Assembly: GCF_002899945.2 (NCBI RefSeq)
Contig: NZ_PPEG02000004.1
Span: 186,001-250,000 of the forward strand
DNA length: 64,000 nucleotides
Direction: 5' to 3'
Source of the DNA: Chryseobacterium viscerum
GTDB lineage: Bacteria; Bacteroidota; Bacteroidia; Flavobacteriales; Weeksellaceae
The position numbers and the translations under genes are program-made. Positions 14,298 to 23,252 of the stretch are shown here, one piece after another. The notes beneath the pieces were generated by a model. The model was not told the origin of the DNA and searched no databases. It saw only the letters and a list, made by a program, of their open reading frames with translations. How positions within the stretch are numbered: position 1 is the stretch's first letter; each line of letters starts with the position of its first letter.

Positions 14298-16205
14298 TTA
14301 TTCATGATTAATTGCATATGTCCTGAAATTGAGCATTTTTACCTTTCCTGAATCGAGAAGAAAAATAAGGTTTTCTAAGATGTTTTCTTTAGAATGATAG
14401 CTCAGCTGTATAGAGAGCTCCTCAATGGTTGCCGCCTTTTTCGTCAATAAATTAATAATTTGCAGAGAAATATTCTTACCAAACATAGACTGTTTATTTT
14501 TTTCACAAACAGAACACTGACCACAGTTTTTTGAATTTTTTTCGCCAAAATAGGCAAGAATAAGTTTCATTTTACAATAGTCATTATTTTCTGCGTAAAA
14601 TTTCATCTCTTCCCATTTGAGGATTTTATTTCTCTGAATATGTTCAAATAATTTCCAGTAAACACTGCTCACAGCCCTTTCATCGCGGGGTTTCAGGAAT
14701 TTTATGCTTGAAAGTGCCCCATCAATATATTCGAGGTAATTTTTTTGCTGCAGTTCTTTCAGACGTTCCTTAATCAAAGGTACACTGACATTGATTTTAT
14801 TGCTTACCTGCTGTTCACTGAACATTACTTTATGGGTAGTGATTCCAGATATAGTACGGAAAAGAAGCTCTAAGAAATAAGCGTCCTTTTGTGGTAATTG
14901 ATCTATCTCATCAGATTTGATAAAAAGCTCCAGTGAAGACAAGCTTTTATTTTCATTGTAATAAATGATTTCCTGATTGTGCAGAAAATTGAGGATATTA
15001 TTGATTTTAGCTTTCGAAAGTTTGGTGAAATTCTGTATACCAATGGTATTAAGCTGAAAGGTTTTTTCAGGAAGCTCAAATTCTGCAACCTGAAATATAG
15101 AGTAGAGGTAGCTGATGATCTTTAAAAACTCTGCTTTATTCGGAGTTTGGTTTTTTAAAACCTGATCAAAATTCAGAAGTTCCTGCTTGTTCCAAAGCAT
15201 AAAGGCGAAACTGTCTTTTCCATCCCTTCCGGCTCTTCCTATTTCCTGATAGTAGTTTTCTATAGAGGCCGCAGGTGAATAGTGGATGACAAACCGTACA
15301 TTATCTTTGTCAATACCCATTCCAAAGGCATTGGTAGAAATAAGAACATGATTGTCACTCTTGTTCCAAAGATTCTGTTTAGCATTTTTTTCTTTCGTTG
15401 TTAAACCTGCATGAAAATAATCCACATTTTTCACTTGATTTTTCTTCAGGAATTCTGCCAGCAGTTCAGTTTCTTTTCTGGTTCTCGCATATACGATACC
15501 GGAATCATTGCTGTATTTTAAAATATCAAAAACACGTTGGAATTTATCAGATACCTCATCAGTAAAGATTTTGATATTCTCTCTTTTGAAACTTTTCTGA
15601 AAGACAAAAGGCTTCTTCAGCTCCAGTTTATTTTTGATTTCTTCCAGAACTTTTGGCGTTGCAGTCGCTGTCAAAGCAAGGCATGGTATTTCAGGATTAT
15701 TACTTCTGAATCTTTTAATATTCTGATAACTTGGCCTGAAATCCTGACCCCATTCTGAAATACAGTGAGCTTCATCTACCGCAATAAAGGATAGCTGAAT
15801 TTCCTCCATGTTTTGGATGAACTGACTATTGGTAAGTCTCTCAGGAGAAACATACAGTAGTTTTGTGAGCCCTTCCTTGCAACGGGCATAGATGGTTTCA
15901 GCATCATATTCATCAAGCTCAGATGAAAGGTATTCTGCTTCTATTCCACGGAATTTAAGCTGATTTACCTGATCTTTCATCAATGCCAGCAAGGGAGAAA
16001 TTACAAGGCAGGTTCCTTCTTTCAGTAAAGCGGGAAGCTGATAGCATAAGGACTTTCCTGCTCCTGTGGGTAGAAGCACCAGCGTATCTTTTTCATTGAT
16101 AACAGCATTGATGATTTCCTCCTGAGAGTCTCGGAATTCGGTATACCCCCAGAAATACTTAAGGGTATCATATTTTAGCTTTTGAAAATCCTGTGGAGAA
16201 ATCAT
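14298..16205 (-). CDS. RecQ-family ATP-dependent DNA helicase (short form)
   Basis: A 635-aa superfamily 2 helicase. Motif I is LLPTGAGKSLCYQLPA, motif II DEAHCISEWGQDFRPSY, then LALTATATPKV, and the C-terminal helicase half has GMGIDKDNVRFVIHY and YYQEIGRAGRDG. The RecQ zinc module is intact (CKMKLILAYFG then CGQCSVC). A winged-helix-like tail follows, but there is no recognisable HRDC domain, as in the shorter of the two RecQ types common in Flavobacteria. It unwinds DNA 3'-5' in repair. The frame opens 30 bases earlier, but the start at 16205 (MISPQDFQKLKY) matches the family. Confidence 0.94.
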   Translation of the reverse strand: MISPQDFQKLKYDTLKYFWGYTEFRDSQEEIINAVINEKDTLVLLPTGAGKSLCYQLPALLKEGTCLVISPLLALMKDQVNQLKFRGIEAEYLSSELDEYDAETIYARCKEGLTKLLYVSPERLTNSQFIQNMEEIQLSFIAVDEAHCISEWGQDFRPSYQNIKRFRSNNPEIPCLALTATATPKVLEEIKNKLELKKPFVFQKSFKRENIKIFTDEVSDKFQRVFDILKYSNDSGIVYARTRKETELLAEFLKKNQVKNVDYFHAGLTTKEKNAKQNLWNKSDNHVLISTNAFGMGIDKDNVRFVIHYSPAASIENYYQEIGRAGRDGKDSFAFMLWNKQELLNFDQVLKNQTPNKAEFLKIISYLYSIFQVAEFELPEKTFQLNTIGIQNFTKLSKAKINNILNFLHNQEIIYYNENKSLSSLELFIKSDEIDQLPQKDAYFLELLFRTISGITTHKVMFSEQQVSNKINVSVPLIKERLKELQQKNYLEYIDGALSSIKFLKPRDERAVSSVYWKLFEHIQRNKILKWEEMKFYAENNDYCKMKLILAYFGEKNSKNCGQCSVCEKNKQSMFGKNISLQIINLLTKKAATIEELSIQLSYHSKENILENLIFLLDSGKVKMLNFRTYAINHE

Positions 16206-16236
16206 GTTGTAAAAATAAGAAAAGTATGATGACAAA

Positions 16237-16261
16237 AAAAGCCACGCAGTGCGTGACTTTT
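16237..16261 (-). terminator. Terminator after the first OmpA-family gene
   Basis: Read on the minus strand, AAAAGTCACGC and GCGTGGCTTTT form an 11-bp stem with one mismatch, a three-base loop and a following T-run. Confidence 0.75.
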
Positions 16262-16283
16262 ATATAATAAATTAATAAGCTTA

Positions 16284-17720
16284 TTATTTAGCTTCGAAGT
16301 ATACTCTTCTGTTGGCTCTGTTTTTCCATTCAGGGCACTTCGTTGCTGGTTCACATTCAGGGTATTTAAGGTCTTTTTCACCTTTTCCTACTGCCTGTAG
16401 TTTACCGTTCTGAACACCATTTTTGATCAGGTAGCTCTTAACGTTGTTTGCTCTTCTTTCAGATAGTTTCTGGTTGTAAGCATCAGTACCTCTTGTATCA
16501 GTAGCACCAATTACATTATAAGAACCATTTGAAGAATTAATATAGTTTACAGCATTGTTTAGGATTGGAGTATTTGAAGGTAAAATTCTGTCAGAATTTA
16601 AGTCAAACTCTATTCCTTCCAATTTAGTTTCTGTTTCTACTACAGGTCCTGTTGTAGCTATAGGACATCCGTTATTTTCAACAGGTCCAGGAACTGTTAC
16701 ACACTTATCGTAAAGATCGATTACACCATCTAAGTCAGTATCAAGTGCAACTCCGGCTCCATCCACTCTTGCTCCTGCAGGAGTATCAAGCTGTCTGTCC
16801 CAATCGTCACATACTCCGTCGTTATCAGCATCTCCTTTTTTACATACTTCGATATCCTGGTTTTTATTAGCCAATACATCCAGTTTGTAATAGATTTCCT
16901 GAAGCGGATCATGCCACATTACGTGTGATTCATGTTTTCCTAGTTTTAGGGAAACCCCTAAAGTCGCATTGAAGAAGTTGTCAGAAACCTGCTCAGAACG
17001 TTTGTTGATCGCGCTGTAAGCATCACCACCACCATCAAATTCATCATCACCGGTTACCACATACATTAATCTACCTTCGATATCGATTCTTCTGTTCACT
17101 TTGAACTTCAGACCTGTACCAGCCTGCATGAACATTGAACCTAATTGGAAAGGTTTTACTTCAGTCATCAATCTCTGTCCTTTGATGTCTTTCTGGTATG
17201 CTCTGAAAGCGATAGTACCAATACCTGCATATCCATGCAGAGCCCATCTGTAAGTAGAGTGGTTGTCAACTCTTCTTAATAAATTAGAGAAGTTGATGTC
17301 TCCTAAAATGGAGATTGCGTCATATTGAGTTCTTCCAGCTACTGCAGTCCCATCAGGTGCAGCATCTTTACTATTGAACCATCCTTGTCTGGTTTCACCT
17401 CTGTCGTACTGTAAATTGATTCCAAAAGCATGTGTAATTGCTTTATCAATACTTACATAAGCAGAATATCCAAAAAGATTTTTACCATTACCATTCTTGA
17501 TAGAAGTTAAATCTGCCGATTGAAGAAGTGGAACTCCAACCCCTGCGGAAATAGCCCAGTCGTTGAATCTCTTAGACTGATTGGTAAATGGGGAAACATT
17601 AGCAGATCCTGAAGAAAATGTATTAGGGTACTGTCCTTTTGAAACTGCCGTTGAGTCTTGTGCATAAGTGGCAGAAGGAATTGCCAAAGCAAATGCTACA
17701 ATTGCTAAACTTAATTTCAT
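16284..17720 (-). CDS. OmpA-family outer membrane protein, copy 1
   Basis: A 478-aa precursor with a signal peptide (MKLSLAIVAFALAIPSATYAQ). The N-terminal part (about 45-265) is an outer membrane beta-barrel of the OmpA type; residues about 290-350 carry calcium-binding thrombospondin type 3 motifs (DADNDGVCDDWDRQ, DTDLDGVIDLYDKC). From about 365 to 478 a C-terminal OmpA peptidoglycan-binding domain follows (IEFDLNSDRILPSN; KLSERRANNVKSYLIKNG), with an extra Cys pair (PECEPATKCPEW). It anchors the outer membrane to peptidoglycan. It is the most promoter-distal of three tandem paralogues; its middle is nearly identical to copy 2, but the OmpA domain differs strongly, so the copies have exchanged or kept separate ends. 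Confidence 0.92.
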   Translation of the reverse strand: MKLSLAIVAFALAIPSATYAQDSTAVSKGQYPNTFSSGSANVSPFTNQSKRFNDWAISAGVGVPLLQSADLTSIKNGNGKNLFGYSAYVSIDKAITHAFGINLQYDRGETRQGWFNSKDAAPDGTAVAGRTQYDAISILGDINFSNLLRRVDNHSTYRWALHGYAGIGTIAFRAYQKDIKGQRLMTEVKPFQLGSMFMQAGTGLKFKVNRRIDIEGRLMYVVTGDDEFDGGGDAYSAINKRSEQVSDNFFNATLGVSLKLGKHESHVMWHDPLQEIYYKLDVLANKNQDIEVCKKGDADNDGVCDDWDRQLDTPAGARVDGAGVALDTDLDGVIDLYDKCVTVPGPVENNGCPIATTGPVVETETKLEGIEFDLNSDRILPSNTPILNNAVNYINSSNGSYNVIGATDTRGTDAYNQKLSERRANNVKSYLIKNGVQNGKLQAVGKGEKDLKYPECEPATKCPEWKNRANRRVYFEAK

Positions 17721-17885
17721 AGTGTTATTTTTTTAAGTTAAGTTATTTTAAATGAATTTTTACGTTAAAAAACGATTTTGTGTTAATTTTTTTCAAGATG
17801 AACTCGCTGATTCTTAATGTGTTTCTAAAGGGCATCCCAAAAATAATGTTAAAGATATGTAAAAAAATTCGGAGTAGAAAAAAAA

Positions 17886-17916
17886 TAAACCGAAAAGAGC
17901 ATTTCCTTTCGGTTTA
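17886..17916 (-). terminator. Terminator after OmpA copy 2
   Basis: TAAACCGAAA and TTTCGGTTTA pair (10 bp) around an 11-base loop; on the minus strand a TTTATTTTTTTT run follows. Copy 1 therefore probably has its own promoter in 17721-17885. Confidence 0.75.
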
Positions 17917-17933
17917 GGATGTATTTGTAAGAA

Positions 17934-19460
17934 TTATTTCTTCTTTTTCTTAGCCGGAACCTTTTTTACTGATTTTTTTACAGGCGCATCTTCATAGTCT
18001 TTCTTTTTGATCGAATCCCATTCTGAGCTTTCTATAAATTTTACCGTAACTTTTCTGTCTGCCAATCTTTCAGCATCTGAAGCTGATGCAGGGACCGTTG
18101 CTTCTGCAGAACCTACCCCTCTTGACTTCAGTATATTTTCATTGATTCCTCTGCTTTCTAAAGCTCCTACTACAGCAGCAGCTCTTTCTTTAGATAGTCT
18201 TAAGTTGTAAGCAGCATTTCCTTTGATATCAGTATGTCCAGTTAACAGATAGTTACCTCCGTTTTCTTTAATAATTGAAGCAGCCAGATCCAATTTTTCG
18301 TTAGACTCAGGTCTGATAGTCGCTTTATTAAAATTGAAGTAAATATCCTTAAGAGTTTTTTCTACTTCTACAGCAGTCTCTTTGTTATCTTTTTTAATGA
18401 TAGGGCATCCGTTGTTTTCAACAGGTCCAGGAACTGTTACACACTTATCGTAAAGATCGATGACACCATCCAGGTCAACATCAAGTGCAACTCCGGCACC
18501 ATCCACTCTTGCTCCTGCAGGAGTATCAAGTTGTCTGTCCCAATCGTCGCATACTCCGTCGTTATCAGCATCTCCTTTTTTACATACTTCGATATCCTGG
18601 TTTTTATTAGCCAATACATCCAGTTTGTAATAGATTTCCTGAAGCGGATCATGCCACATTACGTGAGACTCGTGTTTTCCTAGTTTGAAAGAAAGTCCTA
18701 AAGTTGCATTGAAGAAGTTGTCAGAAACCTGCTCAGAACGTTTGTTGATCGCACTGTAAGCGTCACCACCTCCATCAAATTCATCATCACCTGTTATTAC
18801 ATACATTAATCTACCTTCGATATCGATTCTTCTGTTTACTTTAAACTTCAGACCTGTACCAGCCTGCATAAACATTGAACCTAATTGGAAAGGTTTTACT
18901 TCAGTCATCAATCTCTGTCCTTTGCTGTCTTTCTGGTATGCTCTGAAAGCGATAGTACCAATACCTGCATATCCATGCAGAGCCCATCTGTAAGTAGAGT
19001 GGTTGTCCACTCTTCTTAATAAATTAGAGAAGTTGATGTCTCCTAAAATGGAGATCGCATCATATTGAGTTCTTCCAGCTACTGCAGTTCCATCAGGTGC
19101 TGCATCTTTACTATTGAACCATCCTTGTCTGGTTTCACCTCTGTCGTACTGTAAGTTGATTCCGAAAGCATGTGTAATTGCTTTATCAATACTTACATAA
19201 GCAGAATATCCAAAAAGATTTTTACCGTTACCATTCTTGATAGAAGTTAAATCTGCTGATTGAAGAAGCGGAACACCCGCTCCCACTGAAACAGACCAGT
19301 CATTAAATCTTTTAGATTGATTATTAAATGGGGAAACATTCGCAGATCCTGAAGAAAATGTATTAGGATACTTTCCACCAGAATCTGCAGTTGAGTCTTG
19401 TGCATAAGTGGCAGAAGGAATAGCCAAAGCAAATGCAACAATTGCTAAACTTAATTTCAT
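17934..19460 (-). CDS. OmpA-family outer membrane protein, copy 2
   Basis: A 508-aa paralogue with the same plan: signal peptide, beta-barrel, type 3 repeats, then an OmpA domain (IYFNFNKATIRPESNEKLD; TGHTDIKGNAAYNLRLSKER). It ends with a basic tail (VKKVPAKKKKK) not found in copy 1. From about residue 60 to 350 it is almost identical to copy 1 at DNA level, including silent positions, which points to recent duplication or gene conversion. Its role in outer membrane stability and peptidoglycan contact is inferred from the family. It is 48 bases downstream of copy 3 without an obvious terminator between, so copies 3 and 2 may be cotranscribed. Confidence 0.92.
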   Translation of the reverse strand: MKLSLAIVAFALAIPSATYAQDSTADSGGKYPNTFSSGSANVSPFNNQSKRFNDWSVSVGAGVPLLQSADLTSIKNGNGKNLFGYSAYVSIDKAITHAFGINLQYDRGETRQGWFNSKDAAPDGTAVAGRTQYDAISILGDINFSNLLRRVDNHSTYRWALHGYAGIGTIAFRAYQKDSKGQRLMTEVKPFQLGSMFMQAGTGLKFKVNRRIDIEGRLMYVITGDDEFDGGGDAYSAINKRSEQVSDNFFNATLGLSFKLGKHESHVMWHDPLQEIYYKLDVLANKNQDIEVCKKGDADNDGVCDDWDRQLDTPAGARVDGAGVALDVDLDGVIDLYDKCVTVPGPVENNGCPIIKKDNKETAVEVEKTLKDIYFNFNKATIRPESNEKLDLAASIIKENGGNYLLTGHTDIKGNAAYNLRLSKERAAAVVGALESRGINENILKSRGVGSAEATVPASASDAERLADRKVTVKFIESSEWDSIKKKDYEDAPVKKSVKKVPAKKKKK

Positions 19461-19508
19461 CGTGTATTATTATTTGATTTCTTTTGAAAAAGAGTCTTAA
19501 GTTTTTAA

Positions 19509-20624
19509 TTATTTGATAGGACAACCGTTATTTTCAACAGGTCCTGGAACGGTTACGCATTTATCATAAAGATCAATAACCCCGTCAAGGTCCATATCCA
19601 AAGCAACTCCGGCACCATCTACTCTTGCTCCTGCAGGAGTATCAAGCTGTCTGTCCCAATCATCACATACTCCATCATTGTCTGCATCACCTTTTTCACA
19701 AACGACAAGGTCTGTAGATGCATTTTCAAGAACGCTGGTTCTGTAGTAAGCTTCCTGAAGCGGATCATGCCATGCAAGGTGAGATAGCTGCTTTCCTAAC
19801 TTGAAAGATACACCTAAACTTACTGTCCATGCATTATCTGATCTTCTAGGATTTAGCATATTATATTTTGAACCTGGAGTAGAAGGATCATAGTCATTAG
19901 GGCCTGCCCATCCGCCACCATCGAATTCATCATCACCACTGATAATGTACATCGTTCTTGCTTCAACATCAATAAGTTTAGAAACATTGTATTTGATTCC
20001 TAAACCTCCCTGATAGAAGATAGAGTTGATATCGATATCCTGCTTAATGAATAAAGGAGTTCTTCTAGGAGTTGTACTCCATCTGAATTCATCATTGTCA
20101 TGTAATGACGTTCTGAATCCCTGAACACCAATTCCCATATACCCATGGAGTGCCCATCTGTATGGAGAATGATTATCTACTCTTCTGAATAAGTTTGAGA
20201 AGTTGATATCTCCTAATAAAGAGATATTATCAAACTGGGTAGTTGCTGTAGCAATTCCTGATTTTACTCCTGCAGCACCGGGAAGTTGTGCTGTTTGTTT
20301 CGTTTCTCCTCTCATATACATAACGCTTAGAGCGAATGCATGTGTGATTTGCTTATCTACGCTTACGTAAGCATTGTACCCCCAATTGATCTTATCCTTG
20401 CGGATAGATTTTAAATCGGAGTGAACCATAAATGCAGGACCTCCTCCGACAGAAATAGACCAGTCTCTGAAACGTCTGGCTTTATTGTCAAAGGTTTGTA
20501 CATTAGCGGAGCCTGAGGAGAATGTATTAGGATACTCTGTGGAAGAGTTTACTGTAGTGCTGCTGTTCTGTGCGAAAGCTGCAATTGGCAATGTCGTAGC
20601 CAATAATAATAAACCTAATTTCAT
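19509..20624 (-). CDS. OmpA-like outer membrane barrel protein, copy 3, lacking the OmpA domain
   Basis: A 371-aa paralogue with a signal peptide (MKLGLLLLATTLPIAAFAQ), the barrel and the type 3 repeats. It stops at NNGCPIK, exactly where the other two copies continue into their peptidoglycan-binding domains. The stop is followed by unrelated sequence, so the C-terminal domain is absent rather than frameshifted. The barrel is more diverged from copies 1 and 2 than they are from each other. It lies next to folK (17 bases) on the same strand. It could form a barrel without a peptidoglycan anchor or pair with the other copies; this is inference. Confidence 0.9.
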   Translation of the reverse strand: MKLGLLLLATTLPIAAFAQNSSTTVNSSTEYPNTFSSGSANVQTFDNKARRFRDWSISVGGGPAFMVHSDLKSIRKDKINWGYNAYVSVDKQITHAFALSVMYMRGETKQTAQLPGAAGVKSGIATATTQFDNISLLGDINFSNLFRRVDNHSPYRWALHGYMGIGVQGFRTSLHDNDEFRWSTTPRRTPLFIKQDIDINSIFYQGGLGIKYNVSKLIDVEARTMYIISGDDEFDGGGWAGPNDYDPSTPGSKYNMLNPRRSDNAWTVSLGVSFKLGKQLSHLAWHDPLQEAYYRTSVLENASTDLVVCEKGDADNDGVCDDWDRQLDTPAGARVDGAGVALDMDLDGVIDLYDKCVTVPGPVENNGCPIK

Positions 20625-20641
20625 ACAATATGTTTTATGTT

Positions 20642-21058
20642 TTAAATAAAATCTTTTAATAATATTCTGGAAAAATCCCGTTCAAAAAGATGTTTTTTAT
20701 GAGGGACTTCTAATCTTTCTGATTTAAAAACTAATTCATTATACTTAATGATATCAATGTCTATGATCCTGTCGGTATACCCTCCAGAGACTTTTGAATC
20801 ATTAATTCTTCCCATCTCAACTTCTATATTCTTAATACAATCAAGCAGTTGAATTGGTGAAAGATGTGTGAATATTATTGCTGCAATATTACAAAAAATA
20901 TTGGAACTGGCAAATTCTACGGGGTCAGACATTAAATATTCGCTGATTTGTGAAATGTTATTTCCTGCCTCATTGATCTTCTTTAATGCAAGCTCTATAT
21001 TTTTTTTTTGCTCTCCTAAGTTACTTCCTAGTAACAAAACGACCTTATGCTGCGACAT
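20642..21058 (-). CDS. folK: 2-amino-4-hydroxy-6-hydroxymethyldihydropteridine pyrophosphokinase
   Basis: A 138-aa HPPK of folate synthesis that transfers pyrophosphate from ATP to the pterin alcohol. Signatures are LLGSNLGEQKKNIELAL at the N-terminus and the metal/ATP segment DRIIDIDIIKYNE near 101-113, followed by VPHKKHLFERDF. It is a little shorter than the E. coli enzyme (159 aa), mainly in the loop before and the tail after the core. It is divergent from sppA with only 20 bases between the start codons, so their promoters must overlap or lie inside the genes. Confidence 0.93.
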   Translation of the reverse strand: MSQHKVVLLLGSNLGEQKKNIELALKKINEAGNNISQISEYLMSDPVEFASSNIFCNIAAIIFTHLSPIQLLDCIKNIEVEMGRINDSKVSGGYTDRIIDIDIIKYNELVFKSERLEVPHKKHLFERDFSRILLKDFI

Positions 21059-21078
21059 ATTAGAAAATTGATTGATTT

Positions 21079-22836
21079 ATGAGAAGTTTCTTTAAAAATG
21101 TTTTGGCAAATATAGTAGCAATTATCATACTTTGCGCTCTATTTTTCATCTTTTTCATTACGGTGCTTGTATTCAGTTCTATGGGAAATGACAAGTCGGT
21201 AGTAGTGAAAAAGAACTCGGTTCTTACGATTAATTTAAAAACAAATATAATCGATAGTCCTACTGAAGAGCAGATGGGGTTGTTTGGTATAAGTTCCCAA
21301 AATAAAAGTATTCTTTTATATGATGCATTGGAAGCTATTAATAAAGCTAAAACCGATGATAATATTAAAGGGATTAGTATTGAGGCGGATAATTTGAATG
21401 CCGGGCTTACTCAGATCGATGATCTTAGAAATGCCATTGCAGATTTTAAGAAAAGTGGAAAGTTTGTGTATGCTTACGGAAACGGAGTATCACAATCAGC
21501 TTATTATTTAGGATCTGTAGCTGATAAATATTATCTTCATCCGGCAGGAGGAATCGAATTGAAAGGTCTTTCTACTGAGGTTACATTCTTTAAGGATTTT
21601 GCTGATAAATATGGTATCGGGATTGAAGTGATCCGTCACGGTAAATTCAAGTCTGCGGTAGAACCTTTTTTAAGAAATGATATTTCCCCGGAAAATAAAG
21701 AGCAGCTAAGTACTCTTTTGAATGATCTTTGGAAAAATACATCGAATAAAATAGCGGCTTCAAGAAAAATTGATACCGCTCAGTTCAGAACAATTACAGA
21801 CAGCTTATATGGAATGATTCCTGAGCAGGGCTTAAAATACAGACTTGCAGATAAGCTTATTCAGAAATCCGAATATGAAGATCTTATTAAGTCGAAATTG
21901 AGTTTAAAAGAAAAAGAAAAGCTTAATAAAATTTCTCTGTCAGGTTATATCAGCTCATATGCTGACGAAGATAAATCGGGTGAAAAGGTAGCTGTATTGT
22001 ATGCTTCAGGATCCATCAACAATGGAGATGAGTATAATGATATTCATTCTGAAAAGTATGTGAATTATATCAAAAAACTTCAGGACGATGATAAGGTGAA
22101 AGCGGTAGTTTTCAGAATCAACTCTCCAGGGGGAAGTGCTAATGCTTCGGATGAAATTTTATTTGAATTGCAGCAGCTGAAAAAGAAAAAGCCATTGGTA
22201 GTTTCTTTTGGAGACTATGCTGCTTCAGGTGGATATTATGTGGCAATGGCAGCAGATAAAATTTATTCAGAGCCTAACACGCTTACCGGTTCTATCGGAG
22301 TATTTGGGGTAATGCCTTATTATAAAGATATCGCAAGTAAAAACGGAATTCGTGCAGATATTGTTGCTACCAATGCGAACTCTATGTATTATTCAGGGCT
22401 AAACGGAGTGACTCCTTATGGGGTGAATATGATGACCAGAAGTGTAGAAGGAACCTATAAGAGATTTGTACACTTTGTGACTCAGAACAGAAAGAAAACT
22501 TTTGAGCAGATCGACAATGTAGGAGGAGGTAGAGTATGGAGCGGAGTTCGTGCCAAGCAGATTGGTTTGGTAGACGAATTAGGTACGCTGAACGATGCTG
22601 TGAAGTTTGCTGCACAGAAGGCAGGATTGAAATCTTACCAGGTAGATGCTTTTCCTAAGAGAATGTCACCTTTCGAGCAAATCTTCAAGGATCTGAACGA
22701 AGAAGATGTTTCTGCCAGAATTATTAAAAATAAAATAGGTAAATCCAACTACGAGATTTTACAGCAAATCACAGACAAAAAATTACAGTCTGAGGTGAAA
22801 ATGGAAATGCCTTATCAGATTAGAATCAACAACTAA
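21079..22836 (+). CDS. sppA: Signal peptide peptidase SppA, long (67K) type
   Basis: A 585-aa membrane-anchored serine protease that digests leftover signal peptides. One transmembrane segment lies near residues 9-34. The protein has the duplicated ClpP-like fold: the N-terminal half supplies the general-base Lys (RHGKFKSAVEPF near 192-203), and the C-terminal half the nucleophile Ser in GDYAASGGYYVAM near 379-391, preceded by RINSPGGSANASDE. All key residues are present. The ATG at 21079 directly follows folK in the opposite direction. A strong terminator lies behind it. Confidence 0.95.
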   Translation: MRSFFKNVLANIVAIIILCALFFIFFITVLVFSSMGNDKSVVVKKNSVLTINLKTNIIDSPTEEQMGLFGISSQNKSILLYDALEAINKAKTDDNIKGISIEADNLNAGLTQIDDLRNAIADFKKSGKFVYAYGNGVSQSAYYLGSVADKYYLHPAGGIELKGLSTEVTFFKDFADKYGIGIEVIRHGKFKSAVEPFLRNDISPENKEQLSTLLNDLWKNTSNKIAASRKIDTAQFRTITDSLYGMIPEQGLKYRLADKLIQKSEYEDLIKSKLSLKEKEKLNKISLSGYISSYADEDKSGEKVAVLYASGSINNGDEYNDIHSEKYVNYIKKLQDDDKVKAVVFRINSPGGSANASDEILFELQQLKKKKPLVVSFGDYAASGGYYVAMAADKIYSEPNTLTGSIGVFGVMPYYKDIASKNGIRADIVATNANSMYYSGLNGVTPYGVNMMTRSVEGTYKRFVHFVTQNRKKTFEQIDNVGGGRVWSGVRAKQIGLVDELGTLNDAVKFAAQKAGLKSYQVDAFPKRMSPFEQIFKDLNEEDVSARIIKNKIGKSNYEILQQITDKKLQSEVKMEMPYQIRINN

Positions 22837-22856
22837 CTAAATTTATATTGTACACG

Positions 22857-22897
22857 AAAATCCCGGATCTGAATTTCAGATCCGGGATTTTATTTTT
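22857..22897. terminator. Terminator between sppA and the glsB-like gene
   Basis: AAAATCCCGGATCTGA (22857-22872) pairs with TCAGATCCGGGATTTT (22876-22891), 16 bp with a three-base loop, then T-rich sequence. It probably serves both convergent genes. Confidence 0.9.
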
Positions 22898-22919
22898 TTA
22901 TCAACATTGATATTTGATA

Positions 22920-23180
22920 TCAGCTTTTTTTGGTAGCCATTCCGTAAATCCAGAGGATGATTAAAGCTCCTCCAATTGAAAGAATCCAGCTTCTCGGATT
23001 CCAGAATGAAGAGACATCCCCCCAGTGTAGAACGTAAACTCCAATAGCTCCTCCTACAAAGGCTCCCAGGATTCCCAGGATAATAGTGATTAGCCATCCT
23101 CCTCCCTGAGTTCCGGGCATGATCATTTTAGCGATTGCACCAGCAATAAGACCGAATAAGATCCATGTTAGTATTCCCAT
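22920..23180 (-). CDS. GlsB/YeaQ/YmgE family membrane protein
   Basis: An 86-aa protein with three hydrophobic segments and the glycine-rich family pattern (LFGLIAGAIAKMIMPGTQGG, then IILGILGAFVGGAIG). These transglycosylase-associated, stress-induced inner membrane proteins have no settled biochemical role. It sits between two terminator or operon ends and appears monocistronic; general stress control is typical for the family but no site is visible here. Confidence 0.93.
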   Translation of the reverse strand: MGILTWILFGLIAGAIAKMIMPGTQGGGWLITIILGILGAFVGGAIGVYVLHWGDVSSFWNPRSWILSIGGALIILWIYGMATKKS

Positions 23181-23252
23181 AGTTGCAAATTTTTTTATTG
23201 TTAATATTTAAAAATGATTAGTTTGCTAATATAAGGGAAAACATGATATAAA

